Source: Welwitschia mirabilis
Lineage: Eukaryota; Gnetophyta; Gnetopsida; Welwitschiales
Length of the DNA: 64,000 nt
Assembly (NCBI GenBank): GCA_051453625.1
Contig: JBOZIK010000001.1
Span: forward strand, 21,703,704-21,767,703
Reading direction: 5' to 3'
Under the pieces are notes generated by a model that was not told the origin of the DNA, searched no databases, and worked only from the letters and a program-made list of their open reading frames with translations. The position numbers and the translations under genes were made by a program. Shown here in pieces: positions 24,440-34,725 of the stretch (its first letter is position 1; each line of letters opens with the position of its first letter).

Positions 24440-25789
24440 GTAAGTTGTACATTTCTAAGGATCATTAAGGTAGAACTTGTTGGGGAATTAAAAAAGCATT
24501 ATGAAGATATGTTTGAATATTATTGCTTGGATAAAAGACTTAATCCATTAAGGAGATCATACCATTAGTCAAATATTTATGAGAATGTATCATAGGTGAT
24601 GAAATTTGTTTACATATTAAAGAGTAAGAAAACAATCAATAAATGAAAGATTGTACATGTTATTACTAATTCCAATAAAGTCAGGATAGGACTTAAGCAT
24701 GGACTTCATTGTATGAATACTTGATTTTAAAAGAGATCATTATTCATCATGTTGGTCATCGAAAAATTCAATAAAATGATCTAATTTATTCCTTATGCTA
24801 ATATGAATGATTGTTCAAATAGGACTAATACAGTTCTTTAGAAAGATTGTGTATTTTCATGGGTTATAAAAAGTAACATTTTTATACAAATATTTCAAGT
24901 TTGTTTATTATTTTTAAAGGATTTTATGATGCATGATGGATACTAAGCTATAATATTTTGTAGTGTATCATCCATAGACAAATGAGTAGCTTAAGGTAAT
25001 GAATTACGACATTAGGATATTATAAAGATGATTTTGTGAAGGTAATCTAAATAGGTAAAATAATTAATTATGATATGTAAAATTTTATTACAATAACTAA
25101 ATGAGTAGAAGTAGATGACAATTACCATTTGAAGTGAAATACATATATCAATTGAGGATGCTAGATATGTTGCATGATATGCAAAAGACTTTAGTAATGG
25201 TAAAGGACTATGTTAAGAGCATTACAATGTCTAATCAGTATGTTTAACAAATTTTAAAAGAGTTAAACTTGAAGACTAAGAATGTATCAAATAAGAATAA
25301 AAGACATGTAAAGTCTAAGAAAAATGAAATAATGATGGCATACCTATGTAAGTAAAGATTTTCCACATGTACCTATTACAAAATTAAGTTCTAGAAGATT
25401 GGTTTATGAAAAACTTTGAAGAATATTTTACTAAATTCTTACTAGTTAGATCTTTTATAAAATGAGGATATCTCACTTATATTTAATGTTTCTAACTTGG
25501 TGAAGTATTATAGATAACCTACCAAGGATTAATCTTGGATTATAAAGTTGTAGAAATTAAAGAAAAGAAAGCAAAATTTAGATGAGAGATAAATGATTTG
25601 GATATCATAAGAAATAAATACGAACAAACATATATAAGAAGTACATAGTCTAATTACTAGTAGATTTTCTAGAAGATGAAATTTGAATTTTAGAGTACAA
25701 TAACCTATTAAGGGATCATAGAAGTCTAACAAAGAATAAATAATGTTCATGTGATAATGTACTTTTAAGTGGGGCAAGAATAATATAGG
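24440..25789 (+). pseudogene. Element F, integrase and C-terminal region
   Basis: Continues the polyprotein interrupted by G. Segments in shifting frames include 'SKLYISKDH' and 'ELVGELKKHYEDMFEYYCLD' (N-terminal integrase), 'LSMDFIV' near 24700 (first catalytic Asp region), 'YHP.TNE' near 24970 (before the catalytic Glu, which is lost) and 'QLPFEVKYIYQL' near 25120. The C-terminal 'MLHDMQKTLVMVKDYVKSI' near 25170 is followed by a degraded 'NVSNLVKYYR'. The wording of these blocks is chromovirus-like. Many stops. A purine tract 'aagtggggcaagaa' near 25767 ends the coding part, and E is inserted just after it. Confidence 0.7.
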
Positions 25790-25794
25790 AGCAT
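25790..25794 (+). repeat. Target-site duplication AGCAT (left, element E)
   Basis: AGCAT directly before TGTAATGTTACAAAATC. It is repeated exactly at 34721-34725. Confidence 0.9.
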
Positions 25795-26211
25795 TGTAAT
25801 GTTACAAAATCATTAATTAAATAATGATGTATGTTAAGCACTAATGAAGCATGGTTAATAAGAGATTTGAATGGGTGTGACCCAAATATATAAATATGTG
25901 TTTCTTCATTATCTAATATAAGACTATGACATTAGGTGAGGTTGGATATACTAGGTGGATGTAATTGATAACAATCTTGGCTAAATCCTAAGATTCCTAG
26001 GAGGGGGACTAAGGTCGTAGTTTATGTCTTTACATATAACCACTAGTCCAAGGCTGTTTACTAATGATGTGGAATGTAATTTGCTGATATAAATAATAAA
26101 AGATTGTTTCTTTCTAAAATGGTCCTTTTTATTTCTATGAATCCTAGCATATTATTTTAAATGTTTCTTTTTATGCAAAGTAATCAAAAAATAGTAAAAT
26201 GGGAAACACTC
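25795..26211 (+). repeat. 5' LTR of element E
   Basis: About 417 bases starting TGTAATGTTACAAAATC. The same start occurs at 34306. The terminal TGTAATG would be the inverted complement of CATTACA. The 3' LTR ends CATTATA and this copy ends in a more diverged CACTCC. It includes a TATA motif and an AATAAA-like signal near 26095. Confidence 0.9.
25883..25892 (+). promoter_or_regulatory. LTR TATA box of element E (approximate)
   Basis: 'ccaaatatataaatatgtg' inside the LTR, conserved in the 3' LTR as 'ccaaatatataaagatgtg'. Probable start region for element transcripts. Confidence 0.5.
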
Positions 26212-26224
26212 CGTATCAGAGCCA
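26211..26224 (+). other. Primer-binding site of element E (initiator tRNA-Met type)
   Basis: 'ccgtatcagagcca' right after the LTR differs from the common plant TGGTATCAGAGCCA only at the first two bases. This is the usual minus-strand priming site for methionine tRNA. Confidence 0.85.
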
Positions 26225-27547
26225 ATAACAAGTGGTAAACCACTACTTGAAGAAAAACAAGAAAGAAAATCTATTTATAAATTAAAAATAGTCAAAAGGC
26301 CAAATAGTACATTAAGGAATAAAAATATGGTGATCAAAGGAAATAAGGTATTAGCAGAAACAGGGTGCATAACACCTTAACAAAGAAAAAATCAAACATC
26401 ACAGTTAAGGAGAAGGAAGATCCTTCATGGAAAAAGTCATAAGATTATGGCCCTTTTTGCTTAGAATAGAAGGCTCCATGCCACTTAGAACTACTTTCAT
26501 CCTAGTAGGCCATGTAGGAACTACCATAGTACTAATTTTAATTAAAGAAGAAGCTACTGCAGAATCTACCTTAGTAATAGGATATAATAACTTATAGAGC
26601 CTTACATGAAGCTTACTATAAGTAAATAAAATCTCCAATATATGTTCTTTTGAGAGCTTCTTGCCATGATATATTACATTTATATCATTAATAGTAATGG
26701 CTAGAGGATCTACACAAACCTGAATCATCCTCTCACTTTTTGCTGGACAAGCAAATAAGGCAGCCTGACTTTCTTCTATTACAGCCACTTGTGAAGCATT
26801 TTCCCATGATTTCTTTTCTGACAAACATATGTTCTCTACCTCATTCTCCAACATTCGAAGGGAATCACTCATAGAATCTTACTCTTTAATTGCATGATTA
26901 TCCATGTAGTAAAATGACTTTATAATATTCATCATGTTATAGAAATCTTAGAGTGGAGTAAGCCATTCTCACTGTGGAGAATAATAGGAGGTGAAATGAA
27001 TAGAATGGCTGCATTCAAAATCCCATGATATAACTACTACCTTGGATCATTGATGGGTGTACATGTCATTTAGGCATGAAGCATGCATGACCTATGCATG
27101 CAGAAGACTAGAAAGGGACTAGTAATTTCCTATCTATTTTATTAATGCCTTGACCTTGGGGTATAGGATCTCTACCACTGACAGAAGCTGATCTATGCAA
27201 TAGGAAACTTGGCCCTGTTCATTTACAATAGACTAGGAAGCTATAGCCAGGCAGTGATAAAGCTCTAGAAAAGAGCAAATAATAAGAGGTCTTTAACCTA
27301 GAGGCTAAAAACAAGGGATGGAATAAGACATATCCCCCTAATCCATTAAGATGTAAAAATCATTAAGTACCTCTTCCCCTTGAGATTCAAAAGGGAATAA
27401 TAAATCCATAAAGAGGCTAGTAGAAGGAATAGAAGAAAATGTTTCACTTATAGAAATGCACTCCTCCCTTAGCTATCAAAGATATAGCTTCTTCATAGAC
27501 CTTGATAAAATCCATGTCCTTCTCTATCAAATTTTCTACACGAGAAA

Positions 27548-27627
27548 CTTAAAATAAAACAAGAAAATGCCTATGTCAAAAAAAAAAGAAATAAATAAAG
27601 AAAAAAAGAGATGCTAGTGGATAATAC
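27548..27627 (-). other. Candidate intron 2 of the antisense unit
   Basis: Minus strand AAG|GTATTATCC at the donor and TTGTTTTATTTTAAG|TTTC at the acceptor, about 80 bases, very T-rich. The frame is not kept exactly across it, perhaps through later small indels. Confidence 0.35.
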
Positions 27628-28774
27628 CTTATGGGGTTGGTATCGCTAAGAAAAGCTAAGGGGTGCATCCTCTTCATCTTCAAGTTTCACAAGCATAGGG
27701 AGATTCACTAAATCTTTATCACATTTCAGGCAGGAAGAGTCATAAGATCCTGAAGCCTTACTCATCTGCAAAAATACCAAATTCCAAAAACTAGAGTTAT
27801 CAGAAATATACTTAAGAGTAAGATTCCTTAGCAAAACCCATATCTCATATGGAATAGAAAAAGTACCTTGAGATATCTCTTCAAGATTATAACACCTGAA
27901 GCCTTCATTCTTCATAGATGAGGAAGATCAAGGATGTAATAAAAATTAAGTTGAAATCTCATGAGGAGACAAAACATAAGAAAAATTTATAGAATCAGCC
28001 CTAAATATTTGTATATCCCATGGACCCATAGAAAAAAAATATAAACCTAATAAAATATGGCCACAAAAATACTTTCCACAATCACCATTTCTCTTCAAGT
28101 GGGTAAACTAGGAAATTGTAGAAGAATAAACAACTAAGGCAAAATTGAAAGAAGCTCCACTACTTAGAAAGGGGAACAAGTAAATTATATGGATGGGAAT
28201 CTCACTCATGCGATCATGAAGAAAGGACCTACCATCAATTAGCTCCCCACAAGTTGCAAAACATGAAGTGGTAAGATTGGTGGTAAAATCCCATGGTGGT
28301 GGGTATCCAGCTCCTATACATATACAAAATTATCCAAGAACTTTGCTAAGAAGTATCAAAAGTCCTCCTTAGAATTAGAGACTTTGGGAGAAACATGATT
28401 ACCTTCACTCATTCTGAAGACTATCCTAATGCTTTCCTCTGAAATCTGAATTGGACCATGCTAAGGATGGGTAATGGTATCAGTATCTAGATCAAAGGAA
28501 GAATACAAGGTATTCAAGATGAAAATAACAATAGTATAACAAAGATATAAGGATGAGAAGCCATAAAGATCTAAGAGATTAGAGAAGAAGATCCAGGAGA
28601 ATCCTTGCTCTAAAGCGTGTTCCTCTAATTCCAACACTGTAGACCTGAAATTGGTAGAATTCCAAGAAATGGTAGGCCAAAGTCTATAAGCCGTATCTTA
28701 ACTAAAAAAAGAAGTGCATTCACAAATGCTACATGAAACTTATATTTGTAAGAAAAAGTAGGTTGTAAAAGGAC

Positions 28775-28873
28775 CTGTATAAAAATCAAAATAAAAATAT
28801 TAAAATAAAAAAGATATTAAAATAAAAAAAAAGAAGAAAAAGAGATAATCAGAAGAATAAATAAAAGAATTAC
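28775..28873 (-). other. Candidate intron 1 of the antisense unit
   Basis: Minus strand TTG|GTAATTC at the donor and a long T-rich tract ending TTTTTATACAG|GTCC at the acceptor, 99 bases. U-richness and length are typical of plant introns. Not proven without transcript data. Confidence 0.4.
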
Positions 28874-28930
28874 CAATTTAACTATGGAGGCACATGATAA
28901 AAGAAGTAAAAAAAGAGGGGACAATGGAGC

Positions 28931-28938
28931 TATTTATA
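28931..28938 (-). promoter_or_regulatory. TATA box for the antisense unit
   Basis: Minus strand CACTATAAATAGCTCC, a strong plant-type TATA box, 36-43 bases upstream of the first ATG of the antisense unit and at the edge of the minisatellite-bearing segment. Confidence 0.5.
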
Positions 28939-29046
28939 GTGGTGGACTAGGGTTTAACTTAATCCTAAAATACTAGTTAACCATAATTAACCAAACCTCA
29001 TTTAAATGTAATCAACTTTAGTTAACTAAAAAAAAATCAAGGCCCT

Positions 29047-29745
29047 AAACTATAGTAAACTAAAGGCTGACATCATACTATAGAGATTAACATCACTCTT
29101 TTGAATGGTTGACATTGCACTTTAGAAGCTAACATCACACTTCTAGAAGGCAAACATTGCACTTCAGTGGCCAACATCGCACTCTCAGAAGGCCCACGTT
29201 ACACTCTAGATGAATAACATCATACTTTAGAAGCCAAACCAAAGGCCAACGTCATACTTTGTATGCTAACATCACACTTAAGAGGCTAATATCCCACTCG
29301 TAGATGGTTGACATCAAACTTTAGTAGCTAAACCAGAGGCCAACATCATACTTTGAAGGCTTATGTTGTACTTGATCTTGTCAAACTCAACATAACATTT
29401 TGAAACTTCTCAAAGTCTAGCATCACACTTGGGTGGCCGCCGTCACACTTGGATGCCCAACGTTGCACTTGTTCTTCACAAGCTCAGATTCTACTACTTT
29501 TCAAAGAAATTACTTTTTCTATCTAGCTAACCAAGAAAGCCTAACATTGTACTTGGATGGCCAACACCGAACTTGCTACTCACAAGCCTAGAACCATCTA
29601 TCGCCTCTCTAAGATCACCTGTTTTGCTCGCTAGTACAAGGGCTCCAACATTGCACTTGATGGCCTAACATCACACTTGGTGGCCTAATGTCACACTTGG
29701 AGGCCCCACATTGCACTTATTACATATAGTTACCTAACTTTACAC
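29047..29745 (+). repeat. Degenerate minisatellite in element E (GGCCAACATCACACTTGGA-like)
   Basis: At least twenty variants of a 19-25-base unit with core 'aacatcacactt' are spread over 0.7 kb, for example 'ggccaacatcgcactctcag', 'gctaacatcacacttaagag' and 'ggcctaatgtcacacttgga'. GC is higher than in the flanks. It lies between the antisense promoter and gag. No coding role is evident. Confidence 0.85.
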
Positions 29746-29989
29746 TTGAGTTCTTGGCACCATCCCTAGATACCTAGCGACACATAGACCCCAGTGGTAG
29801 TTACTCCCCATGTTAGCAATTTTGTTATGGTAACTACTAGAAACTATTCTCTCTAATCATTTTCTTAGCTATCAGGTAGTTATAGGTTCCCAACTTCCAC
29901 TAGAAAAACTATAAAAGGGTAGTACCACTAAAGGAGAAAGTAGATCTGGAGTAAGAGAACACTTGCAGAATCAAGTAAAGGAATATGAG

Positions 29990-30960
29990 TTTAGAAGGAG
30001 ATTGAACCCACTAGCATATCATGGAACACAGGGTCAATAAGTGAATTGATGCACTAGAAGGCCATATTAATAATATTCACTCACAAAATGAATAGTTAGC
30101 CAGTAATCTCGAGAGCCTTCTTTCTCACTTGGAAGAAAGACCTACAGAACCCAATCATAGGGAATCTTAAGAACCATCTTCTACATTAGGATAGCATACT
30201 CTTACCACCGATGTTAACCTCAAAAACATCCAAATGAGGTTATTAAATACATTGGCTAATCTTTAAGCTTTTTTGACAAATAGTTCCAACAAGTCCAACA
30301 TTGAATAACGAGAAGGAGGAGAACTTGCAACGATGATATGTTTAAAAACCTATGAAGGTAAGGCTGAAACAAGTGAGGAAGCCATACCATGGATCTAGTA
30401 ATTCGAGAAACATTTTAAACTTCAAAATATATCTCCAGAAAAATAGTGTATATATGCTACTATATTTCGTGCAGGAAACGAACAAGAATAGTGATCGAAG
30501 TACCAATAAAAACACCTGTATAAGATACCATGGAATACTTTTATTGAGAATTTTAAAAAGAAGTTCATTCTAGAAGATTTTATTGATGACCAAATGGTGC
30601 AATTCCAATGCCTACACCTAGGTAAACATCCATTAGTTGAACATTAGTTAGAATTTCAGTGTCTTATGAATTACAAAAAGAATTTTTTCAAAAAAGTAGC
30701 TAGTTAGTAGCTTTATTAGGACTTTTCCATGAAAAGTATGAAGTGTTCTCTACCTTTGGAAATTAAGTCTATAGAGGATGCCTATTATAAAATAAGGCAC
30801 TATTAGTAATAACAAGAGGATAGATGGATGGATTAACCCCACTAAGGAGATAAACATCCTCCTTTAGCCACACCACTAGTAAGGAAGCCATACAAAACAA
30901 ATCTTACCTACTATGAGTGCCGCAAGAAAGGCCACATTATCATGAACTATCCTTCCAAAG
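29990..30960 (+). pseudogene. Element E gag relic
   Basis: Plus-strand segments include 'NLESLLSHLEERPTEPNHRE', 'TYEGKAETSEEAIPW', 'PWNTFIENFKKKFILEDFID' and 'QMVQFQCLHLGKHPLVEH', matching the retrotransposon gag core in order. Near 30910-30955 a zinc knuckle of the CX2CX4HX4C type survives as 'YYECRKKGHIIMNYPSK', with two of its cysteines replaced by tyrosine (TGC/TGT to TAC/TAT). Stops and frame shifts are present. Gag would form the particle and bind the genome RNA. Confidence 0.75.
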
Positions 30961-31009
30961 CATGACCATCAAATGTTCCTTAGCACAGTTAGCCTCAAAC
31001 TCTATAGAA

Positions 31010-31440
31010 TCAAATCATGCCATTGAAAATAGTCTATGCTATCATTCACATAGGTATAATTCACAACCAACACTCCATCTTAGAGTTATATGGTTATATT
31101 TCATCTTTTGTTATTTCATTCCTAGTCGATAATGATGTATCACATAATTTTATTTCATCATCTTTATTTTACAAATTAAATACTACCCTTTTCAAATAAT
31201 AAGCATCTATCATAGGAGTTATAAGGGGTAATGTTTTCCTATAAGATGGAACTATTGCTCTCATTACTTTTACCATTCATTACTTACATTTTAGAAATAA
31301 GTTTTATGTCTTTCAAATTTGAGAATATCATGCCATTCTAGGAATTCCTTTCTTAGTTTTATATAATGTTTGGATTAACTTTCTCCATAGAACCTTGCAC
31401 CCATTTATTTGGATAATAAATTTTTAAAGGGAGGGAAAGA
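31010..31440 (+). pseudogene. Element E aspartic protease relic
   Basis: The frame at 31119-31157 reads 'FLVDNDVSHNFIS', matching the retroviral-type protease motif 'LVDSGSTHNFIS' but with the Ser-Gly of the active-site loop lost. Further on, 'YHAILGIPFLVLYNVWINF' (near 31325-31380) corresponds to the second conserved block 'ILG..WL...NP.IN'. The catalytic triad is broken, so no activity is expected. Confidence 0.65.
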
Positions 31441-31499
31441 GGAAGAAAATCTTTTCAACCTCATCCAAATTAATTACTAAAGTTATTAAAAAGAAATAG

Positions 31500-32690
31500 G
31501 GGTTCATTCCTCTAGTATAAGTAGAAGATCATAAAAAGGATTATTTTATACAAGAAGAACTAAAGGAATTTTTAGATGTATTTAAAGATTCAAAAATGCT
31601 ACCATCCAAGAGAAAAGTATAGTATGCAATCAATTTAATTCTGGGAGCATAACTAATAGCCAAAGCACCATACCATTTCTTAGTGGTAAAATTAATAGAA
31701 TTGAAGTTATAGATCAAATAGCTATTTTTGGAAGAAAAGATTCAACCTAGTCTATCATCATTGAGGGCATCGATGTTATTTGTTAGAAATAAAAATGATA
31801 TCTTGTGACTTTGCATTGACTATAGAGAATTCAACAAAGTGATCATTAAGAACAAATACTCATTACCATAGATCGATGACCTATTAGATCAACTATAAGG
31901 GAATAAGTACTTCTCAAAGATTGATTTAAAATTTGGCTACCATCAAATCCATTTTAAGGATGAAGACATCTACAAGACTGCTTTCAAAATAAGATATGGA
32001 CATTATGAATTTGCAATAATTCCTTTTGGTTTAATAAATGTCTTAGCTATCTTTATGAGTTTAATGAATGATGTTTTTCATTCATACTTAGATAAATTTA
32101 TGGTTGACATTTTAGATGATATCCTAATATATTCTAAAAAATAAGATGATCATATTACACATTTGAGAAAAGTGCTACAAGTTCTATCCAAACATAAATT
32201 TAAGGCAAAATTAAGCAAATGTAAATTTTTCAAATAGAAATTAGTTATCTAGGACATATCATCTCTGATAAAGAAATTATAATCAACCCAGCCAAAGTAT
32301 AAGCCATAAGGAAATGGTCATAATTAAAAGACGTCATTCAAGTATGAAGTTTGTTAGGATTAGCCAGCTTTTACTAGAAATCTATTCTAGGATTTTCTCA
32401 AGTTGCAGCACCATTAATAGATTTGATCAAAGAAACAAATACATTCTACTTTGATAAGAAATGCAAGAAGACATTTCTCAGATTGAATTTACTCCTTACA
32501 ACCATACTGGTCCTTAAGATTACAGGCGTAAATAGATCATAAAAGCTTGAAGTATTTTTAAAAATAACCCCTTCTAAATATGTGATAGAGGAGATGGGGT
32601 TAGTTACTTATAGAATATGATTTTAAGCTGTAGTAAATCCCTGGAAAGGAGAATAAAGTAGCAGACACTTTAAGCAGGATGTGATGTATG
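31500..32690 (+). pseudogene. Element E reverse transcriptase and RNase H relic
   Basis: The order of blocks is conserved: 'KEFLDVFKDSKMLPSKR' (about 31560), 'LCIDYREFNKVIIKNKYSLP' (about 31810), '[15 protein letters not shown]' (about 31900), '[16 protein letters not shown]' (about 31995) and the catalytic 'LDDILIYS' (32111-32135). The first Asp of the catalytic pair and its partner are present. The RNase H region is shortened: only the connection and 'PGKENKVADTLSRM' (about 32638-32680) are clear. Several stops occur at Gln or Trp positions. In life it copies element RNA into DNA. Confidence 0.8.
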
Positions 32691-32779
32691 TTAGCTACCA
32701 ATGTCACATCCTACTTATCCGTTTTTCTCAAAACTTCCTTGAAACAAGATCCATACTTTAAGGAAATATACCAATAGGC

Positions 32780-33600
32780 TCAAGAAGGAAAAGAAGTATA
32801 CACATACATGATCTCACAGGATGGATTCCTTCTAAAAAGAAGATGACTGTGCATTTCACAAGGCCCATGGAGAAGGAAACTAATGTCTAAATTACAAGAA
32901 GTTCCTTATGTAGGACATCCAGGATTTGTCAGAAACTATTTCTAATTATAGAAATGCTACTTCTAATCTAGAATGAAGTTAAATTTAAAGGAATACATTT
33001 CCAACTATACTATATGCTAGTAGATGAAAATTGACTAACTAAGGCCCATTGGACTCCTTCAGCCATTGGGAATACTACAATGGAAATGGAAATAGGTATC
33101 TATGGATTTCTTCACTGGGTTATCCCTCACTAATAAATAGCATGATGAAATTTTTATTTTTGTAGATAGATTAGCCAAGATGGCTCATTTTATTGCATTC
33201 TAAAGTACAAATACAATACAACAACTAGCTCTTCATTTTGTACAAGAATTTTTTGGTTTACATGATGCACCTTTGGTCATAGTATCTAAAGTTTGGAAAA
33301 GCATCTTCCACCACTTGGGTACTAATCTCAGTTTCAATACTGCTTACCATCCAGAAAAATATGGCCAAATAGAAAGAATAAATTATATATTAGAAGACAC
33401 TTTAAGATTTTATGTAGCAGGAAGGCCTAAACAATGGGAGAACTATCTACATCTAGTAGAACCTGCTTATTTCTAGACATTTCAGACTTTTATCCGCTAT
33501 TCACCCTTCGAAGCAATATATGGTAGAAATTGTTTTACACCTATTACATGGTTAAATCCTTCACAAAGGTTAGAAACAAAGCATCTTCAGAATTAAAAAT
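32780..33600 (+). pseudogene. Element E integrase relic
   Basis: Blocks seen are 'VPYVGHPGFVRNYF' (zinc-binding N-terminus, about 32905), 'VSMDFFTGLSLT' (first catalytic Asp, about 33095), 'FIFVDRLAKMAHFIAF' (about 33145), 'FFGLHDAPLVIVSKVWKSIF' (about 33250) and 'HPEKYGQIERINYILEDTLR' with its Glu (about 33345). The 'VSDRD..F' block holding the second catalytic Asp is lost to a short deletion around 33280, so the DDE triad is incomplete. 'YSPFEAIYGRNCFTPITW' near 33495 closes the core. Confidence 0.8.
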
Positions 33601-34290
33601 GATGGAAGAAGTAATCAAAAAAATAAAAAGATAGCTACATGCAGCACATGATTGATATAAGAAATAGTACGATTAGAAGCATCAAACCCACATAAGTTTG
33701 ATAAGTAAACAAGTACTATTAAGAATCAAACCAAAAAGAAACTCCTTAAAAATGGGAAAGTATAGTAAACTAGAACCATGATTTTGTGGTCCTTTCAAGA
33801 TTATTGAAAATATTAAGAATCTAGTATACAAACTAAAGCTTCCTCTCCAAATGTCTTGAATACATCCAATTTTTCATGTAAGCACTATGAAACCATACCA
33901 TAAAGATAAAAACCAAGACTATACCTTGAACTGATAACATATAATGCTCAAACCTAATTTAAATTTTGTATTTCAACTAGAAAAATTCCTAAGTACCAAA
34001 TCTAGGTAACTAACAAATAAAGGTATAAACAAAGTACTTCTTCAATGGACCCATTGTAATCAGCAAACATGGAAAAATAGGGAGTACATGTAAGAGACTC
34101 TTCTCAAACTTTTTAATAATAAAAACTAATATACCATTTTTGTGTTATATTATCAATGTATTTGTAATTAAATGATATCTCCTCTCTTCTATTATGTCTT
34201 ATAGATTTTACATACAAAAATGTGGAGGAGCATGGTTTTAGAAGTAATGAAAATCAAGAAGAGACCGTACTCGAGGACGAGCACAATTCC
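33601..34290 (+). pseudogene. Element E integrase C-terminus with chromodomain-like tail
   Basis: 'FCGPFKIIENIKNLVYKLKL' near 33785 is the SH3-like C-terminal integrase segment, followed by 'HPIFHVSTMKPYHKD' near 33855. At about 34010-34110 'GINKVLLQWTHCNQQTWKN' resembles the chromodomain core 'VLVQW....EEATWE'. A chromodomain at this place is the mark of chromoviruses and guides integration to certain chromatin. Stops are present. Confidence 0.65.
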
Positions 34291-34305
34291 TAAGAGGAAG
34301 GGAAA
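34291..34305 (+). other. Polypurine tract of element E
   Basis: 'taagaggaagggaaa' immediately before the TGTAATG start of the 3' LTR. Confidence 0.85.
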
Positions 34306-34720
34306 TGTAATGTTACAAAATCCTTAATTGAATAATGATGTATGTTAAGCACTAATGAAGTGTGGTTAATAAGAGGTGTAAATGGGTGTAATCCAAATAT
34401 ATAAAGATGTGTCTTTCATTATGTAATATAAGCTTATGGGATTAGGTGGTGGTGGATAGACTGGATGGATGTAATCGACGACAACATTGGCTAATCTCCA
34501 AGGTTCTTAGGAGGGAACTAAGGTCATAATCCATGTCTTTACCTATAACCACTAGTCCAACGCTATTTGCTAATGATGTGGAATGTACTCTGCTGCTATC
34601 AATAATAAAAGCATGTTTCTCTCTAAATTATTCCTTGTTATTTCTATGGATCCTGGCATATTATTTTAAATGTTTCTTTTTATGTAAAGTAATCTGAAAA
34701 TAGTAAAATGGGACATTATA
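34306..34720 (+). repeat. 3' LTR of element E
   Basis: 415 bases, start identical to the 5' LTR, ending GGGACATTATA before AGCAT. Confidence 0.9.
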
Positions 34721-34725
34721 AGCAT
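34721..34725 (+). repeat. Target-site duplication AGCAT (right, element E)
   Basis: Exact match to 25790-25794. Confidence 0.9.

Larger units (their letters stand above)
26405..28943 (-). pseudogene. Antisense, apparently spliced reading unit inside element E (unknown protein)
   Basis: Opposite to gag-pol, between the primer-binding site and gag. On the minus strand a TATAAATA box (28931-28938) is followed about 36 bases on by an ATG (28895-28893). A candidate intron of 99 bases runs 28873-28775 (GT...long pyrimidine tract...ATACAG). A long exon follows, reading 'VLELEEHALEQGFSWIFFSN', 'LYSSFDLDTDTITHP', 'GPIQISEESIRIVFRMSEGN' and 'SFLHDRMSEIPIHIIYLFPF', then an 89-residue open stretch (27915-27646). 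A second candidate intron of about 80 bases lies at 27627-27548. A last block includes 'ENLIEKDMDFIKVYEEAISL' and a 155-residue open frame (26872-26405) rich in Ser, Lys and Glu. Stops and slips interrupt it, so it is now broken. The protein is not identified. Extra antisense frames are known in some plant gypsy lineages, but the introns and promoter here are my inference. Confidence 0.5.
25795..34720 (+). mobile_element. Element E: 8.9-kb Ty3/gypsy retrotransposon, complete but inactive
   Basis: A full structure is visible: TSD AGCAT, 5' LTR, primer-binding site, a 3.7-kb leader with an antisense reading unit and a minisatellite, then gag, protease, reverse transcriptase, RNase H, integrase, a chromodomain-like tail, polypurine tract, 3' LTR and TSD AGCAT. 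The domain order (integrase last, chromodomain-like end) marks a chromovirus of the Ty3/gypsy group. All coding domains carry stops or deletions. The LTRs differ at roughly 59 of 412 positions by eye (about 14%), so the insertion is old. Confidence 0.9.

Noticed and set aside
29047-29745. CRISPR-like array of short repeats
   Set aside because: Repeats are degenerate, directly adjacent with no unique spacers of fixed length, and lie inside a plant retrotransposon.
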